Positions 23,640-36,179 of a stretch of DNA of 64,000 nucleotides are shown piece by piece. The position numbers and the translations under genes were made by a program. The DNA is from Metallyticus violacea. Its lineage: Eukaryota; Arthropoda; Insecta; Mantodea; Metallyticidae. The notes below the pieces were generated by a model, which was given only the letters and a program-made list of their open reading frames with translations, was not told the origin of the DNA and searched no databases. The number at the start of each line of letters is the position of its first letter. Positions within the stretch are counted from its first letter, which is position 1. The DNA is taken from the NCBI GenBank assembly GCA_030762175.1, contig CM060846.1, forward strand, positions 236,035,512-236,099,511. The letters are read 5' to 3'.

Positions 23640-24667
23640 TTCAAATCTCCGACTGCTGGATAATTCGTTGTGTTGTGGGTATTCTGCTCTGGAGGAGGTG
23701 TGATGAACTTAAAGTTTATATTTTCTTCGCCGGAAGTGTCAAAGTTCATTAAACTGTCTCTGTATTTGTAAATGTATATTTTCTCCCATGTTGCTAATTC
23801 TGTAGGTCCTTGCACTGATTTTAATAATTTTGCTTTATTCACTATATCGTGGTTTTCTGTCCAAAAATGAAATGCCACTGCTGATTTCTCAATTTGCTTG
23901 TATTTTATGTTCCTGAAATGTTCTTTTAACCTTGTGCCTATGTTTCTCTTTGTTTTTCCTATGTATATTTTTCCACATTCTTCACAACTTATTTTGTAAA
24001 TGCCTGGTTTTTTCTCCTGTGGAATACTGTCATTAACATTGTCTGTGAGAAGATGTTTAACATTAAACTTGTTAATCGGTGCCAACCTGATATTAAAATC
24101 TTTAAGAATTTTCTGAACTTTTTTTGTAGCCCATGGATGATATGTAAATTTTTTAAAAATTTGTTTATCTTTCTTTGCTGAAAGTGTTGTGGTTTCTTTT
24201 ATAAGCTTTTGCCTCTTGAATTTCTGTACCTTTTTGTATACTAGTTCTTTCTTAAAACCATTTTTAATTGCTGTTTTTTCTATATGTTTGTATTCTTTAA
24301 AGAATTCATCCTTGCTAATTTGTAGGTTAACTAGCCTGTGTGTTAAACTATTGATAACTGCATGTTTGTGAGAAGTGGGGTTAAAACTGTCAGCTTTTAT
24401 GTGATTGTCTGCATGTGTATCTTTTCTGTAAATTCCAAATTCTAGACTTCCTTGATTTTTCATTATTTTTATGTCCAAGAATGGTAATATGTTATCAATT
24501 TCTGTTTCGTATGTGAACGATATATTTTTGTCTTGTAAATTCAAAAGTTTTATGGCATCCTCAATGAGCTTATTGCTAACAATGGCAAATATGTCGTCGA
24601 CATATCTGTACCATGTCTTAAATATGTATGGGAAAGCTGTAGTGATGTGTGTTTCAAATCTGCTCAT
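23636..24667 (-). pseudogene. Penelope-like reverse transcriptase (C-terminal part) with GIY-YIG endonuclease
   Basis: An uninterrupted 343-codon frame. It starts near the end of RT motif B (MSRFETHITTAFPYIF), keeps the catalytic YVDD in TWYRYVDDIFAIV (residues about 18-30) and the IDNILPFLDIKIMKN segment (about 58-72). The PLE connector follows (NGFKKELVYKKVQKFKRQ; HPWATKKVQKILKDFNIRLA). A GIY-YIG domain begins near residue 225 (GIYKISCEECGKIYIGKTKR, then RLKEHF), with C-terminal FHFWTENHDI and MNFDTSGEENINFKFI. PLE proteins are usually 700-900 residues, so the N-terminal half is missing. The element would be immobile but its remaining frame is intact. Confidence 0.9.
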
Positions 24668-24786
24668 GAAAAGGTTGGTAGGTTGGTAAGAGTGTGTAGT
24701 TCGACTATATCATAAAATGATTTCAATTATATATTTGGCTTCACTGTGAATGTTCCAATTAACATTTTTAGTTACTAGAGGTAATA

Positions 24787-27700
24787 TTTATTTTAGCATA
24801 CAGATGTAAGCTTCTGTTTTAATAACTGCATTTATATGATTTTGCTTGTTGCAGTATGCATTATTTTGCTTTTGTTTATAACATAAACTAAAATTCATTT
24901 TAATTTTTTCCCAGTAAAACAACCAAGTGAGTCATTTGTCAGATTTTTACACTAAAACTTTAACAGCTTATGGCAGTATTTGTAATGTGGGAGAGCATAA
25001 ATTGTTTAATATATGACATATATGAAAATATAAAAATTGCTGCAGTGCAGTATATTGAATTGAATGGAATGAATGATGCAAATGAGGCTATTAAGCTAAT
25101 TGTCATTTGACTTTTAAAGAAAGTGGCCTAGTCATGATTGGAATATGCATTCTCTGCTTTTGCATTTATTTCAGAGTAATAAACAGCTGACTCTGACCAA
25201 TTTTGCATAAGCAATACAACCTAACAGCTGTGCTATCTCCTTTATTGCAAAGTAATTTATAGTGTAGTTCATGTCCGATTGAATAACCAGAGCAAGGAAG
25301 TATAATTTTTGCCTAGCTATTGGAAATTAATCCTTAGAAAATTCCATTTATATCTCATAGTTTTCTGCCTCTATTTACCAACCTGGAATTGCCAAAGAAA
25401 TATTTTGCAACAATTATCATTCAGCAGTCTGAACATCTAATTTACCAGCAAAACACATTGTAGTTAATAAATAAAAGACTATTCTGTTATGGTCTGTTTT
25501 ATAACTGTCTATTGTGAAAACTTTCATAGCTCAACATGTAGGGGTAGAGGTGCTAGTTAATATACAATTTCAAGTGCTTTTATAGAGGTACAAGCTTAAA
25601 GTTTCCATCCTATAAGCAGCACAGTTCTTAATAGATACTTGAGTAAGGCTTACATTTAATATACTGTTAAGAACCTGGAACAGTAATTCAATTTTGATAA
25701 AGTTAAACAGCTTACAAAATGATTTACATAATTTATTGTTTAGTTTAAGATCTAATGCCATTATTCATGATACTGTTGCTACAGAACATTTTGGCAGGTT
25801 GCTTTATATTTCTTTGCTTTTTGTAATCTACAATATTCTGAATCTTTAAGAAGTAGCACCTAATGTTATTGCATTTATGTGTAACCCATAGCAATGGTCA
25901 AGACAATAAATTAAATGATTGAAAATGGATTGAATAAGGGTTATCATACCTTCATACACTTGACAGGGCAGAATTCAATCTGGTGATGTTACTTTTATTG
26001 CTCACTAGAACCAATGCACTAACAAAACATACCATGGTGATGGCCATTGGTTAGTCAAAAATTAAAATTTTGCAACCTTAATTAGAAATTACTGTGTAAA
26101 TCTTATAAGTTAAGAACATATTTTCCTTACATCCACGTCAATGTATTAAATTGCGTTTGTATGAGTCATGTGTGAAATAGTATATACTTCCTTAATTTGT
26201 ATGTTAGCATTATATCTAATTTATTACATGGCTACTTTAAAAGTTCCTCTTTTAAAGCTGTAACCAAAATTAGGCCTTTGCATTTAAATGCTATCTGGGG
26301 GACGGAATTTTATTTTTGCACAATATAACCTTCAATATAAGTGTACTTTAAATAAAATTACATATATTGTTATTTGTTGGACATAGTAGTGCATCGGTAT
26401 CGGGAATTTTATTTACTTACATTTTTGCACTCTTCATTATATAGGAAAAGAGTATACATTTTTAGGTAATGTACAAACTATGTACAAAAATAACATTACA
26501 TTTTACCTCATCTATCCTTCCCTATTTCCTGTCTGCTTAGAATAGGGCAAATAGAATGAGTTACTGTCAGATTTTAAAAATGAATATTCTGATGCGTTAT
26601 AAAATGTGTGTACAGCATAATAACTTTTAATCATGTCTGTGAGTGCTTGACAAAGATATCTCCAATATATATATTACTTTCTTTCTCAGAGAAACTACAA
26701 GTAAAACAAGAGGAATTAAAAAAACACACAATAATAAACACACCTAGTAAATCCCGGTGTAGACGATATACCTGCATTACCGATCTCACGTGGTTGCATG
26801 ATCAATTCCCGAAGATCTTCAGAGGCTGCCGCTAAGAAATGCTCAAAAACTGGCGCTCGATGCAGTTACCGGTTTTTATTGTTCAGTTTCAGGCTGTAGA
26901 AAAACTGTGATCTAATGCGCCCAGTTCGCATAGTCTGCTATCATTGCTGGCTAAATTAGTGAGATGTGCAACTCGACGGTTTGAAATTGTTCCCAGTAAA
27001 GCCTCTAAACCACAGAAACAGACCCTAAGCTCAGTATATCAAATGCAGTCCCACAACTCATTCCGTTGATAATGTTCCATATCTGTATCGTAGAAGTGAA
27101 CAAACTGAGTTTCTACTTAATGGTAAATCGATACTGAGAACAAATAAGTCATTACCTCCCTGGAAATGCATATAACACTGAGCGCAGGGAGTAAACAAAT
27201 GAGGAGGAAGCAAGATTTAATATCGAATTCAAGTACACACACTGAATGCAAGCCTGACACTGAACTGAAGGAGTAATCAAATTGGGTGGAAGCGTGATAC
27301 AGAGCTGAAAGAATAAACAAACTACGGGTAAGCATTAATGATATAACACCTTGTTGCAAAGAAACAAAACATCGCGGACCATGGGTTCCTTAACAAAGCA
27401 TGCTTCAAATAATATTATCTGTCTTTTCTCAAACTTTAGCGGTCTAATTTTGGGACACCTGATATTTGCGGCTATTCCTAAAGTGTAATTAAAGTGATTT
27501 AAATTCGTAAAAAATATTTTTATCCTCTGTATTTTGTATTCGTTTTAAATAACCTGTTTTTAGGGCAATTAATTGTACATGAAAGCAGCAGAGATTTGCT
27601 ACCTGCCGACTTTTAAACTTTGACGAGGAAAACAATACATATAATGTGCTGGAAGAATATGCTAACGCCGCATTTTACACTTATCCTTATTTACGCGTTG

Positions 27701-28660
27701 GAATTCAAAGTAAACAATTTACTGTTGCTTTTGTTTTTAAAGTTAATTATTATTAAAAATTACCAGAAAATACCATTATAATTGTAGAAAAAACTACGTT
27801 ATCTTATATTTAATGTTGAAGTATGTATGTCTTATATGTGGCAAATATTTACATAAATGACCTAAGTACAAAAGTTGTAGTAGCACTTGGTGAAACTTGT
27901 TTTTAAAGTGTATTACCTTTTATAAACGCATATACTAATAGCACAAATCCACATTTGATATCTTAGAACACGCACTACACGTAACTAAATGTTAAAAACA
28001 ATAAGTATTTAATGAAACTAATTTATTTTCACACCTTTACAATTAAAAGAGTGTTACATACTAAAATAATGGAAATAAATTATAAACACGACTTCTATAA
28101 TTTAGGTAAATTTCGTATTTTACTCTTAATTGAATGTTTAATATTAATACTAATTAGGTGAAAAGGTGAAACATAAACAATGATTAAGGGAAAAACTTAA
28201 AAATTTTAAATGTGAATACTGAAGTTTAATCACTGTTTGCATTTTAAAAGCTGTCATGTGCTTTCTTAAAGCACAAAATATAAAATTTACATTTAAAATG
28301 TTGTTTGTTGTTTAAAAGTTAACCAGACCTATTACAGTTATTTTAACATAATACATTTGCATTGCTTTCATTGACTTATTGTAAAACACCACAACGAACA
28401 CTGAATTGCTGGTTTGTATATTTATGTATTTATATCGGTTTCTTGTATTGTACGCAGTACACGCAGGCTTTGTTTGATATTGTAAACATTTTGCCTGATA
28501 ATTTACGCTTTTACGGAAATAAATAATTGTGTGACACACTGACGAACACTTGAACTGATGGTTTTACTAAATACGCAGTTGTAGCACTTACAATTACTGT
28601 AGTACAATGGCATGTTTCATTTAGAAGAAATTTCATTTTTAATTTATGCTTTCTGAGTCA
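24787..28660. other. long non-coding stretch, no gene recognised
   Basis: Several minus- and plus-strand frames below 80 codons have no recognisable motif. The part 26750-27120 is richer in CpG (CCCGGTGTAGACGATATACC and following) but shows no supported exon. Confidence 0.45.
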
Positions 28661-28664
28661 CAGT

Positions 28665-28950
28665 AGATGATGATTTTTAATAGTATTTAATGCCTATTTT
28701 AACTACATACGAATCACAGGCGGTGGACACTGATGATACATGAAATTAAATTAGAAATTAGAAATGGATTTTTTAGGAAATGTTCAAGGCCTATGTTCAG
28801 GGTACCTCCCCAGCATTTGCTATTTATGAGGAATAAGCAAAATTGAAAAAAAGAAAATTCTCATTCAGGAAGGACCGTCCTGGTGGGAATCGAACCCCAA
28901 ACTTCCCTCACGAGTCCGCTCCTTAACGACCTCGGCCTCGGAGATGGTCA
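28665..28950 (-). repeat. SINE-A, full length with tRNA-like head
   Basis: The minus strand begins with a tRNA-like head containing a B box (GGGGTTCGATTCCCACCAGG) preceded by GCCGAGGTCGTTAAGGAGCG. A body with AGGACGGTCCTTCCTGAATG and GGGGAGGTACCCTGAACATA follows, then the tail TCATCAGTGTCCACCGCCTG. The RNA polymerase III box identifies a tRNA-derived SINE. It is the best complete copy of this family in the window. Confidence 0.75.
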
Positions 28951-30369
28951 TATATAACATCCTTGCCTTGTTTTATGCAGAGTTGCTATAGGTGGCGAAG
29001 CAAGTTCTTGTTTTTACTTCTTCTCGTATCATGTTTGGCAGGGTAAATAGTGGTGCATTATTACAAACTTTGATTTTTGTAGTGTTAAAAGTGCTAGAGC
29101 GGTTGTGCCGATTTTGGACACTGGGAAAAATACTCCGAGGGACATGCACTAGGTGAATATTGTCTTTTGTCTTAGTACAGTTTCGCAATGTTAGGTATTT
29201 TGTTCATTTTGTTTCACGCAAAGAACTGTGTGGTTAGTTAGCGTATTGTTTTTACGGATAAATTGAGACTTAAAACTTTATTCTGTCCATCTCATTTTAC
29301 GGGTAACTCAAGAATTTATGAATACCAAGCACTAAACATAGGAAACTTGTCAGGATTTTTACGCGCTGCAATGCAAGCAACAGCTAACTTTAGCCTAAAC
29401 TATCTGGATTATCATGCTTGTTATAACTGAATATAAAATCAAATGTGTATGAGTTATTAAATGACGTTATATACAAGGTGGCCTAACAGGAACCTGTTCT
29501 GTTGCTTTCTTATTCGTTTTACATGTTATTCCATTTACAAAAATACTCTTACTTGAACTGCCTAGCATCTTCAATCAAATCTAGAATAATTCAATTGTAT
29601 TACCTTCAGTTTTACGGCAGTTATAGAACTTCTTGAAGCTAAATAAGGATTAAATTATGTAATGTTCACTTTTTACCTACTTGCATCTCTTGTACCGACT
29701 CTGAAATATCTCGTCCATGGTCCTTTTCATAATTTTTTTCACCTGTTTCATTGGACTACGCCATTGTTGTAGTACTTTTACATTTGGTGGTGAGAGAAGG
29801 AGACAAGGAACCAAAATTTTCTATAACCTTTTACATGTAAATAAACAATGATTAATATAATGATATCATATCTGCATAATACCGTAGTATTTCATGATAT
29901 CAGCTTAGAGAAAAATTACGTTTGCTGTGATGAAGCAATTTTATTTACACAGCCAATGAGAACCGTGCGTTTTAATAAATTTCATCCGGTCGGATTCCAC
30001 TTGCAATTAGCAAACCTCCAAATGAAGTTTACAAAAACGTACATAAATATTTATGGTTTATGGCGTACTAAATTTGCTAAAAAGGCCATATATTTATTTA
30101 TCTTCATAAATACATTGTAAATCAGTAACTCTTATACAAAAGTGATAATATACAATATCAATTGATTGCACACGAACATTACTTACATGTCTTTATCTCA
30201 AGGAAATCCAAACAAGGAAACGGCATCATTTTGTCCTCATAGATTTGGCAATATAATACATCACACACATTTCCGTCCTTAGAAGTATTCATTGTTTTTA
30301 ATTGAGAAATCTAAACATCTACACCTAAATCTCCATTCTATCAAACAGGTGAAACGAAAAAATCCAGTC
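28951..30369. other. no gene recognised
   Basis: Somewhat richer in CpG than most of the window. Short open frames only, without motifs. Confidence 0.4.
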
Positions 30370-30590
30370 CGTACAATTGGGAGCGCCAGTGTGCCTAGTT
30401 GCCACTTTCAAAGCCGACTTTCTAGTGCTAGTATATTACCCTTACAGCGCGAGAAGACATCGCTGGAGCTCATTCCCGAGCAACAGCGGAAAGAGCCGAA
30501 CTTCTCGTTCCCGAACGGGAGATTGCGGGAAGAAAACGAAATAGTTGGAATGCACGGTTTTCTCTGTTAGCGAGCAGTGTGAATAAGGAA
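30370..30590. promoter_or_regulatory. CpG-richer block, possible promoter or first exon
   Basis: Clustered CpG (GGGAGCGCCAGTGTGCC; ACAGCGCGAGAAGACATCGC) and the palindromic TCTCGTTCCCGAACGGGAGA stand out from the CpG-poor surroundings. A 92-codon plus frame crosses it (30292-30570) without a known domain. A promoter or untranslated first exon of a gene outside the window is possible; nothing in the sequence fixes the direction. Confidence 0.25.
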
Positions 30591-32490
30591 ATAAGTAAAT
30601 AAGTCTAGTGTAAAAATACTGCTTCTGACAACACTGTAAGGCATTACTATGCGTGCCATCGCTCAGGCAATTTTATTTTTTAAAGTAAAGATATCAGACA
30701 CTTAAAATGCAAGGAAGCAATAAAAGCATATGCCCTGCAAAGATACAAGTCAGGCAGGCCGAAGATGGAAAATGCCTAGTCAAATTTATCCCAATATGAC
30801 TTAAGTCGCTTGGGACTATCAGAAAAAGTAAGAACACTATAGCTGCAGATATTGCAAACAAAATTCCTTTTTAAGCCATATTGGACAAATTAGAGATCAG
30901 ATGCTGAATTACAAGTAATTTATTTAATAACCAGGCAAAATTTATGTAATATTGAATACTCCTGCCATTTGTGCTCCTCTTCCGTCAGGCATCAAAATGA
31001 GGCGACTAGTGTATTAACTAAAGCAAAATATGACTTTGTTAAATAACGTAATGCTTTTAAAATCCAACATCGCGTAAGGCATGGGATTTTCCAGTTCTTT
31101 CCGTAGCTTGGGATTAACTGATGTCAGTTATGTCTCAAATTTTGGCGTCAGGCAGAGAAACCTTTGCCTTTGTTGAGCCCGCACTTTTTGGCTTACGAAT
31201 TCGCTTCGCACAATTTTAAAGGCCAGCATCCGCAGGAAAGCAAAATATTTTCTTCGTTCTTTACTTAACACAAATATATTAAAACATATAAACGGATAAA
31301 CATTGTCGTTTTCATTCAGTTACAACCCGATTTTTCACACAATTAACAAAAAAGGGGGGTCTTGTTTTGCGAAAACTCAATACGTTTTTCCACTGCCTAC
31401 TGCTAATAAGCCAAGAATGGGAATTTAGATTGCTCGAGAGTCTCTAGGTCGACAGCCAAAATCTCGAGTGTCACTCAGGACTGAGGAGCAAAAGTAAATC
31501 CTGCTGCGCTCTGTGGCAATCACTGTAAACAAAGCTCCCTTCAAATTCGAGCCTCCAGCTGTTTTACAGGATCACAATTACGGTTCATCTGTGTATCTAA
31601 CATCTGTTTAGAAGTCCAGGCCTTCAGAATACCTTATAGGATAATCCCTGACATTACATGTATGTTAATATTAACATTTCTTGTTTGATAAACGAAACAA
31701 AGTGGAAATATATATATATAAAACAAATGTTATTGCTAATTAGCCGATTTTTGACTGCCTTAGCATATCTTATGGCTGTTCAAATGTCGCATCATGTCAG
31801 ATGTATATTAGCTTTTAAAACACCGAGATCAAATATATTTCACTTTCTTCCTTGGGATTTATGTGAAATACTCCCAGGACCGTGATAGGTAGGCATCAAT
31901 GCGGATGAAAAATACAAATTAATTCCATATATTACTCTCACAAGGGCGCAGATCTATCCCATTCAAGTAAATGAAGGCCTGGGAACTAATGAAATAACCG
32001 ATTTTGCTATCCACTTTATGATTGACTTAAGTAAATCGGACCTACCACCTTTCTTTCTACCTGCATATACGTCTATGCTATTTGCTGTACATGGAAGGCT
32101 GAAGAGCCTCCTGAATCGTTTGGTTTGCCGAAAGGTCACAGCGTGTAATTGCTCTCACTTTACCCCGTGCTTAGTTTCATGAGACGGTTTCTTCTGTGAA
32201 ATATTGAGAAGTGCTCCAGTATCTCGAAATGTAGGCTCTCGTTTCTAATTTTTACTGTTTACCACATTATAGGGATGTCCATACGTCTCGTAAAAAGGGA
32301 ATTATTCCCTTATAGGGCCTAGTAGAATGTGTTCCATTTGGTTTTATCCGAATGGCGCGTTTGTCCCATTTTGTTGTTTCGCACTTATTTTACCTATATT
32401 AGAAAGGAATTGGTTATAAATAAAATACTGAAATATTTTAAAATTTATAGAATACATTAATTAAATAATTTTTGGTAATCACGAATACAA
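30591..32490. other. no gene recognised
   Basis: Mixed-composition sequence up to the mariner. I found no repeats shared with the rest of the window and no protein motifs. Confidence 0.4.
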
Positions 32491-32676
32491 TACACGGTGC
32501 ATTCAAGTTATAGCATCTCAGATTTTTTTCTCAATACTGGAAAAAGATAGAAACGTTCGGTTTGGTTTAAAATACGCGAACACTCGTTGTCAATGCGTTA
32601 CAGAAATGGCAGCACTGTATGGTACACAGAACTTTAGCAGCAGGGCGAGAGTGAGGACTATTTTTGATGCTTCAAA

Positions 32677-33011
32677 ATGGAGACTTTTCATTACAAGAGC
32701 AGCGTGTAATCATTCGTTTTCTCCATTTGTACGGTTTGACATCCATTGAAATTTCATCGCCAGCTGAGTAAGACATGTGGTGATGATGTCATGGATGTGT
32801 CTAATGTGGTTCATGGATGTGACAGTTAAAGGAAGGCAGATCGTCGTGTGACAACAAACCAAGGCAATCTCGGCCTCGCACAAGCTGGTATGAGGACATG
32901 ATCTAGCGAGTAGAGAAAGTTGTTTTGGAGTATCGCTGAATGAGTGTGGAACACATCGTCTCCAAAGTTCGCATTTCCGTGAGATATGTGCATACAATCC
33001 TGCACGAAGAC

Positions 33012-33045
<34 letters not shown>

Positions 33046-33679
33046 TCTTCCAGGTGGGTGCCACGAATGCTAACGGACGACCACAAGACTACGCGCGTGG
33101 CATGTTGACGCATGATAATGGCATGAATGGGATGTCCTTTTCATCGATTGTGACAATGGGTGAGACATGGATGCCGTTTTTCAATCCTGAAAAGAAGCGC
33201 CAGTCTGCTCAATGGAAGCACTCAGATTCACCACCACCAAAAAAAATTCGGGTAAGCGCCAGTGCAGAAAAAAATATGTGGCCATATTCCGGGACAGCGA
33301 TGAAGTAATCCTTACTCAATGCGTTCCAAAGGGCACTACGGTGGTAGGTGCCTTCTACGAAGATGTTTTGAAGAAGAAGCCTCTTCCAGCATTGAGTGAA
33401 AATCTATGGGAAAAGACTGCACATGTGCTCTTTCACCAAGACAACGCCCCAGCGCATCTGGCAAACGTTACGCAGCAGTTTCTTCAAGAAAACAACTTTG
33501 AAGTGATTCCTCGTGCTCCCTACTCACCTGACTTGGCTCCTAGCGACTTTTGGCTGTTTCCAACGATGAAAGACACTCTCCATGATCGCACATTCACTAG
33601 CCGGGCCGCTATTGCATCAGCAATTTTCCAGTGGTCAAAACGGACTTCTACAAAAGCGTTCGCAGCGGCCATGGATTAA
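32677..33679 (+). pseudogene. mariner (DD34D) transposase, inactivated
   Basis: The start METFHYKSS at 32677 is degenerate. EYR.MSVEHIVSKVRISVRY at 32925-32990 is the second helix-turn-helix region. FFNPEKKRQSAQWKH precedes the catalytic core, but the first catalytic motif (GDETW) reads MGETW, so its Asp is lost. FHQDNAPAH and PYSPDLAPSDFWLFP hold the second and third Asp, with 34 residues between them, the mariner spacing. A frameshift near 33250 separates the two halves. Compared with the 1.7-kb copy, this belongs to a different mariner lineage. Confidence 0.85.
33014..33043. repeat. poly-A tract inside the mariner coding region
   Basis: Thirty A in a row sit where the family has a short lysine/arginine-rich linker after HEDL. 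Expansion within the coding region is the likely origin. Confidence 0.9.
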
Positions 33680-33828
33680 TGGCGTCGACGTTGTGAAAAA
33701 TGTGTACGGCTACATGGAGATTAAGTCGAGAATCGAAAAAAGTTTCATAGTTTTCGTGTTAGTAGTTAGTGAGAAAAAAAAATCGGAGGAGTTATAACTT
33801 GAATGCACTTCGTATAAATATGCTTTAA

Positions 33829-34436
33829 GGGGAGTATGAAATGCCTATCCTTGTAATGTTGAGTCTACCAACTTCAGTTCCCATTTTATCATGGCGTATT
33901 AAAGATAATAAATGGAAATTTTTAGAGCAAACATATGCACATAATTAAAATTTGCTGATCTATTTTACTACTGTACTATTGCTTTGAACCAACTTATACA
34001 TTATTTTCAAATGTTTGCTTTTTTGCATGTTTCCCCCATTTTATTTTTTTACATTGTCACACTATGTTCTAGCTCTACCATAAAATCCACAACCTCACAA
34101 TAATATTATGAATAAGTGGTAAAACTTCAAGGTGAAAGCTTATACAGATCCTAGATAAAATGGGAAACTTATGTAAAAAATATGAGTTTTTCAATAATTG
34201 CTACCACATTGTTTTTACAGAAAAACTAACTTTTTGAGGGAAAGACTAAAACCTTCCAACATTTGATGATGTCGTGGAAACAAACTCTCCAATTTAAAAA
34301 AGTCTGCATGACATAATTAAACATTTATTGAAAACCTTATAGCTACGGAACATTAATGAAAAATCATATAAAAATAAACAGAAAATTTCAAATATTAAAA
34401 TGGTACAGAAAACAACCCTTCCCTTTAATACTCCCC
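33829..34436. mobile_element. MITE with TTAA target duplication (piggyBac-type)
   Basis: TTAA at 33825-33828 and 34437-34440 directly flanks inverted ends GGGGAGTATGAAA (left) and GGGGAGTATTAAA (right, reverse complement), 12 of 13 matching. The 608-bp interior has no coding sequence. TTAA duplication with short inverted ends starting with G/C is characteristic of piggyBac-related non-autonomous elements. Confidence 0.75.
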
Positions 34437-34440
34437 TTAA

Positions 34441-35900
34441 GCAGGGTAAATCTGTGCTTCCAACTGTAAATAGGGTGCACTGAAATAATATTTTCTCTCA
34501 CTAAATAAATGAAATGCCATATACTCACTCTTAGTCGTTTTACAGCTACTAGCATTCCTTATTTTGGTTGCATTTCAACTAAATACAACTGTAAAAATTC
34601 TCCATAGTAAATATATAAAGTGAAAAAGCAACTTTTCTGGCATCCAAAATGACAGCGAAATTGGAATTCTTCAGAGAAATGCATGAATTAGAAAACTGCA
34701 AATCTCCAAATTTTGATAAAGATGACAATTATTTTAGATCTGGATGGTGAGCATGCCTTTGATGAAGAGGAATTTTAGACCTGACAATCTTATGCTATGA
34801 TACTTTTCTAGCACATTTGAGTACATGGACTTAACGTCGTGTTGAATCCAGCTGCTTTCTCTCGGGAGGGATATCAAACTTCATGGAGGGAGGAGAGTAT
34901 CTTAAAAGTGTTATAATATATATAAAACTGTCACAAATATTTTATATTTCCCTTTATTTCTGATATGTAATTAAAAGAAGTGTAATTGGGTTTACTTATG
35001 CTTAAGAATGAAATTATGAGGTTTAAAACATTTATTATATTATGTAATAACTTAAGATTTACAACAACATAATAAATAGAAGTCTTTCCACAGCACATCT
35101 GTGGATGACATTACTATTGACACTTTCTGTGGATTCCTCATCCCATTGTTCACTCTTTCACACAAGGTTGAAGGGTATACTGACTCATTCTATTTCTTAA
35201 GTTTGTCATCACCCTATTCATGGTGCTGAATTACCCATCTGTACCGGCAGTGGAATCGATAATGTACAGTACACGTTCAGCGAGGGTCCGCAGAGATTCA
35301 TAGCCGATGTCGACTCTTAAGATAAAAGAAGCAATATCAGAAGACGAATATTGTGATTTATTATAAGCAACGAATTTAAAAGAACGCAAATGTGCAAGAA
35401 CAGCGTAAACATTTAAGTCCTAGCATCTAGCACAGCTATTTACAATGATTTTTACTAAATTTTTGAAATGTGTTAACCTTTTCAAAATATACACTTTGTT
35501 ATATCACTTTCACAGTCCTGTCATCGAAACTTTTCTCCATTTCTTTAATCATACTTTTCACAAATTTCTTTACATTTCTCAAACTTTTTTTTTCGTCTTG
35601 CGTGAAGTGCACACTTTTAACTTATGCTGCGTCCCCTTCTATATTTTAAATTTTATTTAATATTTCATTTTTACCACTTTGTTTATCGCAAAGGTAGTTG
35701 ATGTTTCTTAAATGTTCCAAAGTTCTGGAAACAAGTACGGGGAATTGTGAAATGTTAAGTGTTTGTTTTTGCAGAATTTTAATTAAGTTTAAGACGGATT
35801 TAATGTTATCGTCCAAACTCACTAAATTTACAATGAAAATGTAACCCATAATTTCCAACAAGATTCCCCCTGCTAAACATGCTAAATCCACACTGTGCTT
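34441..35900. other. no gene recognised
   Basis: AT-rich; no motif. A GC-richer segment near 35230-35330 has no open frame of note. Confidence 0.4.
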
Positions 35901-35905
35901 ATATG

Positions 35906-35907
<2 letters not shown>

Positions 35908-35937
<30 letters not shown>

Positions 35938-35939
35938 TG

Positions 35940-35968
<29 letters not shown>
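35908..35968. repeat. (GTAT)n microsatellite
   Basis: About 15 GTAT units directly outside the left arm of the PLE tail pair. The mirrored right side carries a (TA)n array, so simple repeats border both 3' ends. Confidence 0.95.
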
Positions 35969-35970
<2 letters not shown>

Positions 35971-36140
35971 TAAGGACTGTAAAGAGCTATTCTTTGGAGA
36001 ACAAACATATCTGAAACGCACAAAGGCGTGCCACATTTAAAGAAAAACATAAAAATACTATATAACACTGTTAGAGGCACTGTAGAAGCAATGTAGAACA
36101 CTGCTGAAGTCTCTTGAGGCACTGTAGAACACTGCTGAAG

Positions 36141-36179
36141 TTACAATATTTCCAGCCTGCTGTGGGCTGTAGATCACGT
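36141..36179 (-). ncRNA. hammerhead-like hairpin in family-2 PLE tail (left arm)
   Basis: The minus strand reads GUGAUCUA, stem CAGCC/GGCUG, GAAAUAUUG. The core resembles CUGAUGA but is mutated. The stem sequence differs from the right arm while staying paired. Confidence 0.35.

Larger units (their letters stand above)
23539..24772 (-). mobile_element. 5'-truncated Penelope-like element with 14-bp target duplications
   Basis: TACTAGAGGTAATA lies at 23525-23538 and again at 24773-24786, fixing a 1234-bp insertion. The 3' end of the minus-strand element is at 23539. About 40 bp from this end (near 23539-23580) recur inverted at about 24688-24729, beyond the truncated 5' side, so the element carries terminal inverted repeats. 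A further 43 bp (24730-24772) separates the inverted copy from the right duplication. The body encodes a long open PLE protein piece. It is one of the youngest-looking insertions here. Confidence 0.85.
32493..33812 (+). mobile_element. mariner element with inverted repeats and TA target duplication
   Basis: The ends share GTGCATTCAAGTTATA and later GATTTTTTT in inverted orientation. TA flanks both sides (32491-32492 and 33813-33814). The 1320-bp length is normal for mariner. Inside is a transposase frame broken by stops, a frameshift and an A30 tract. Confidence 0.85.

Noticed and set aside
35646..36122. 158-codon minus frame
   Set aside because: It combines the non-coding PLE 3' region with the (GTAT)n array (YIHTYIHT run); no domain.
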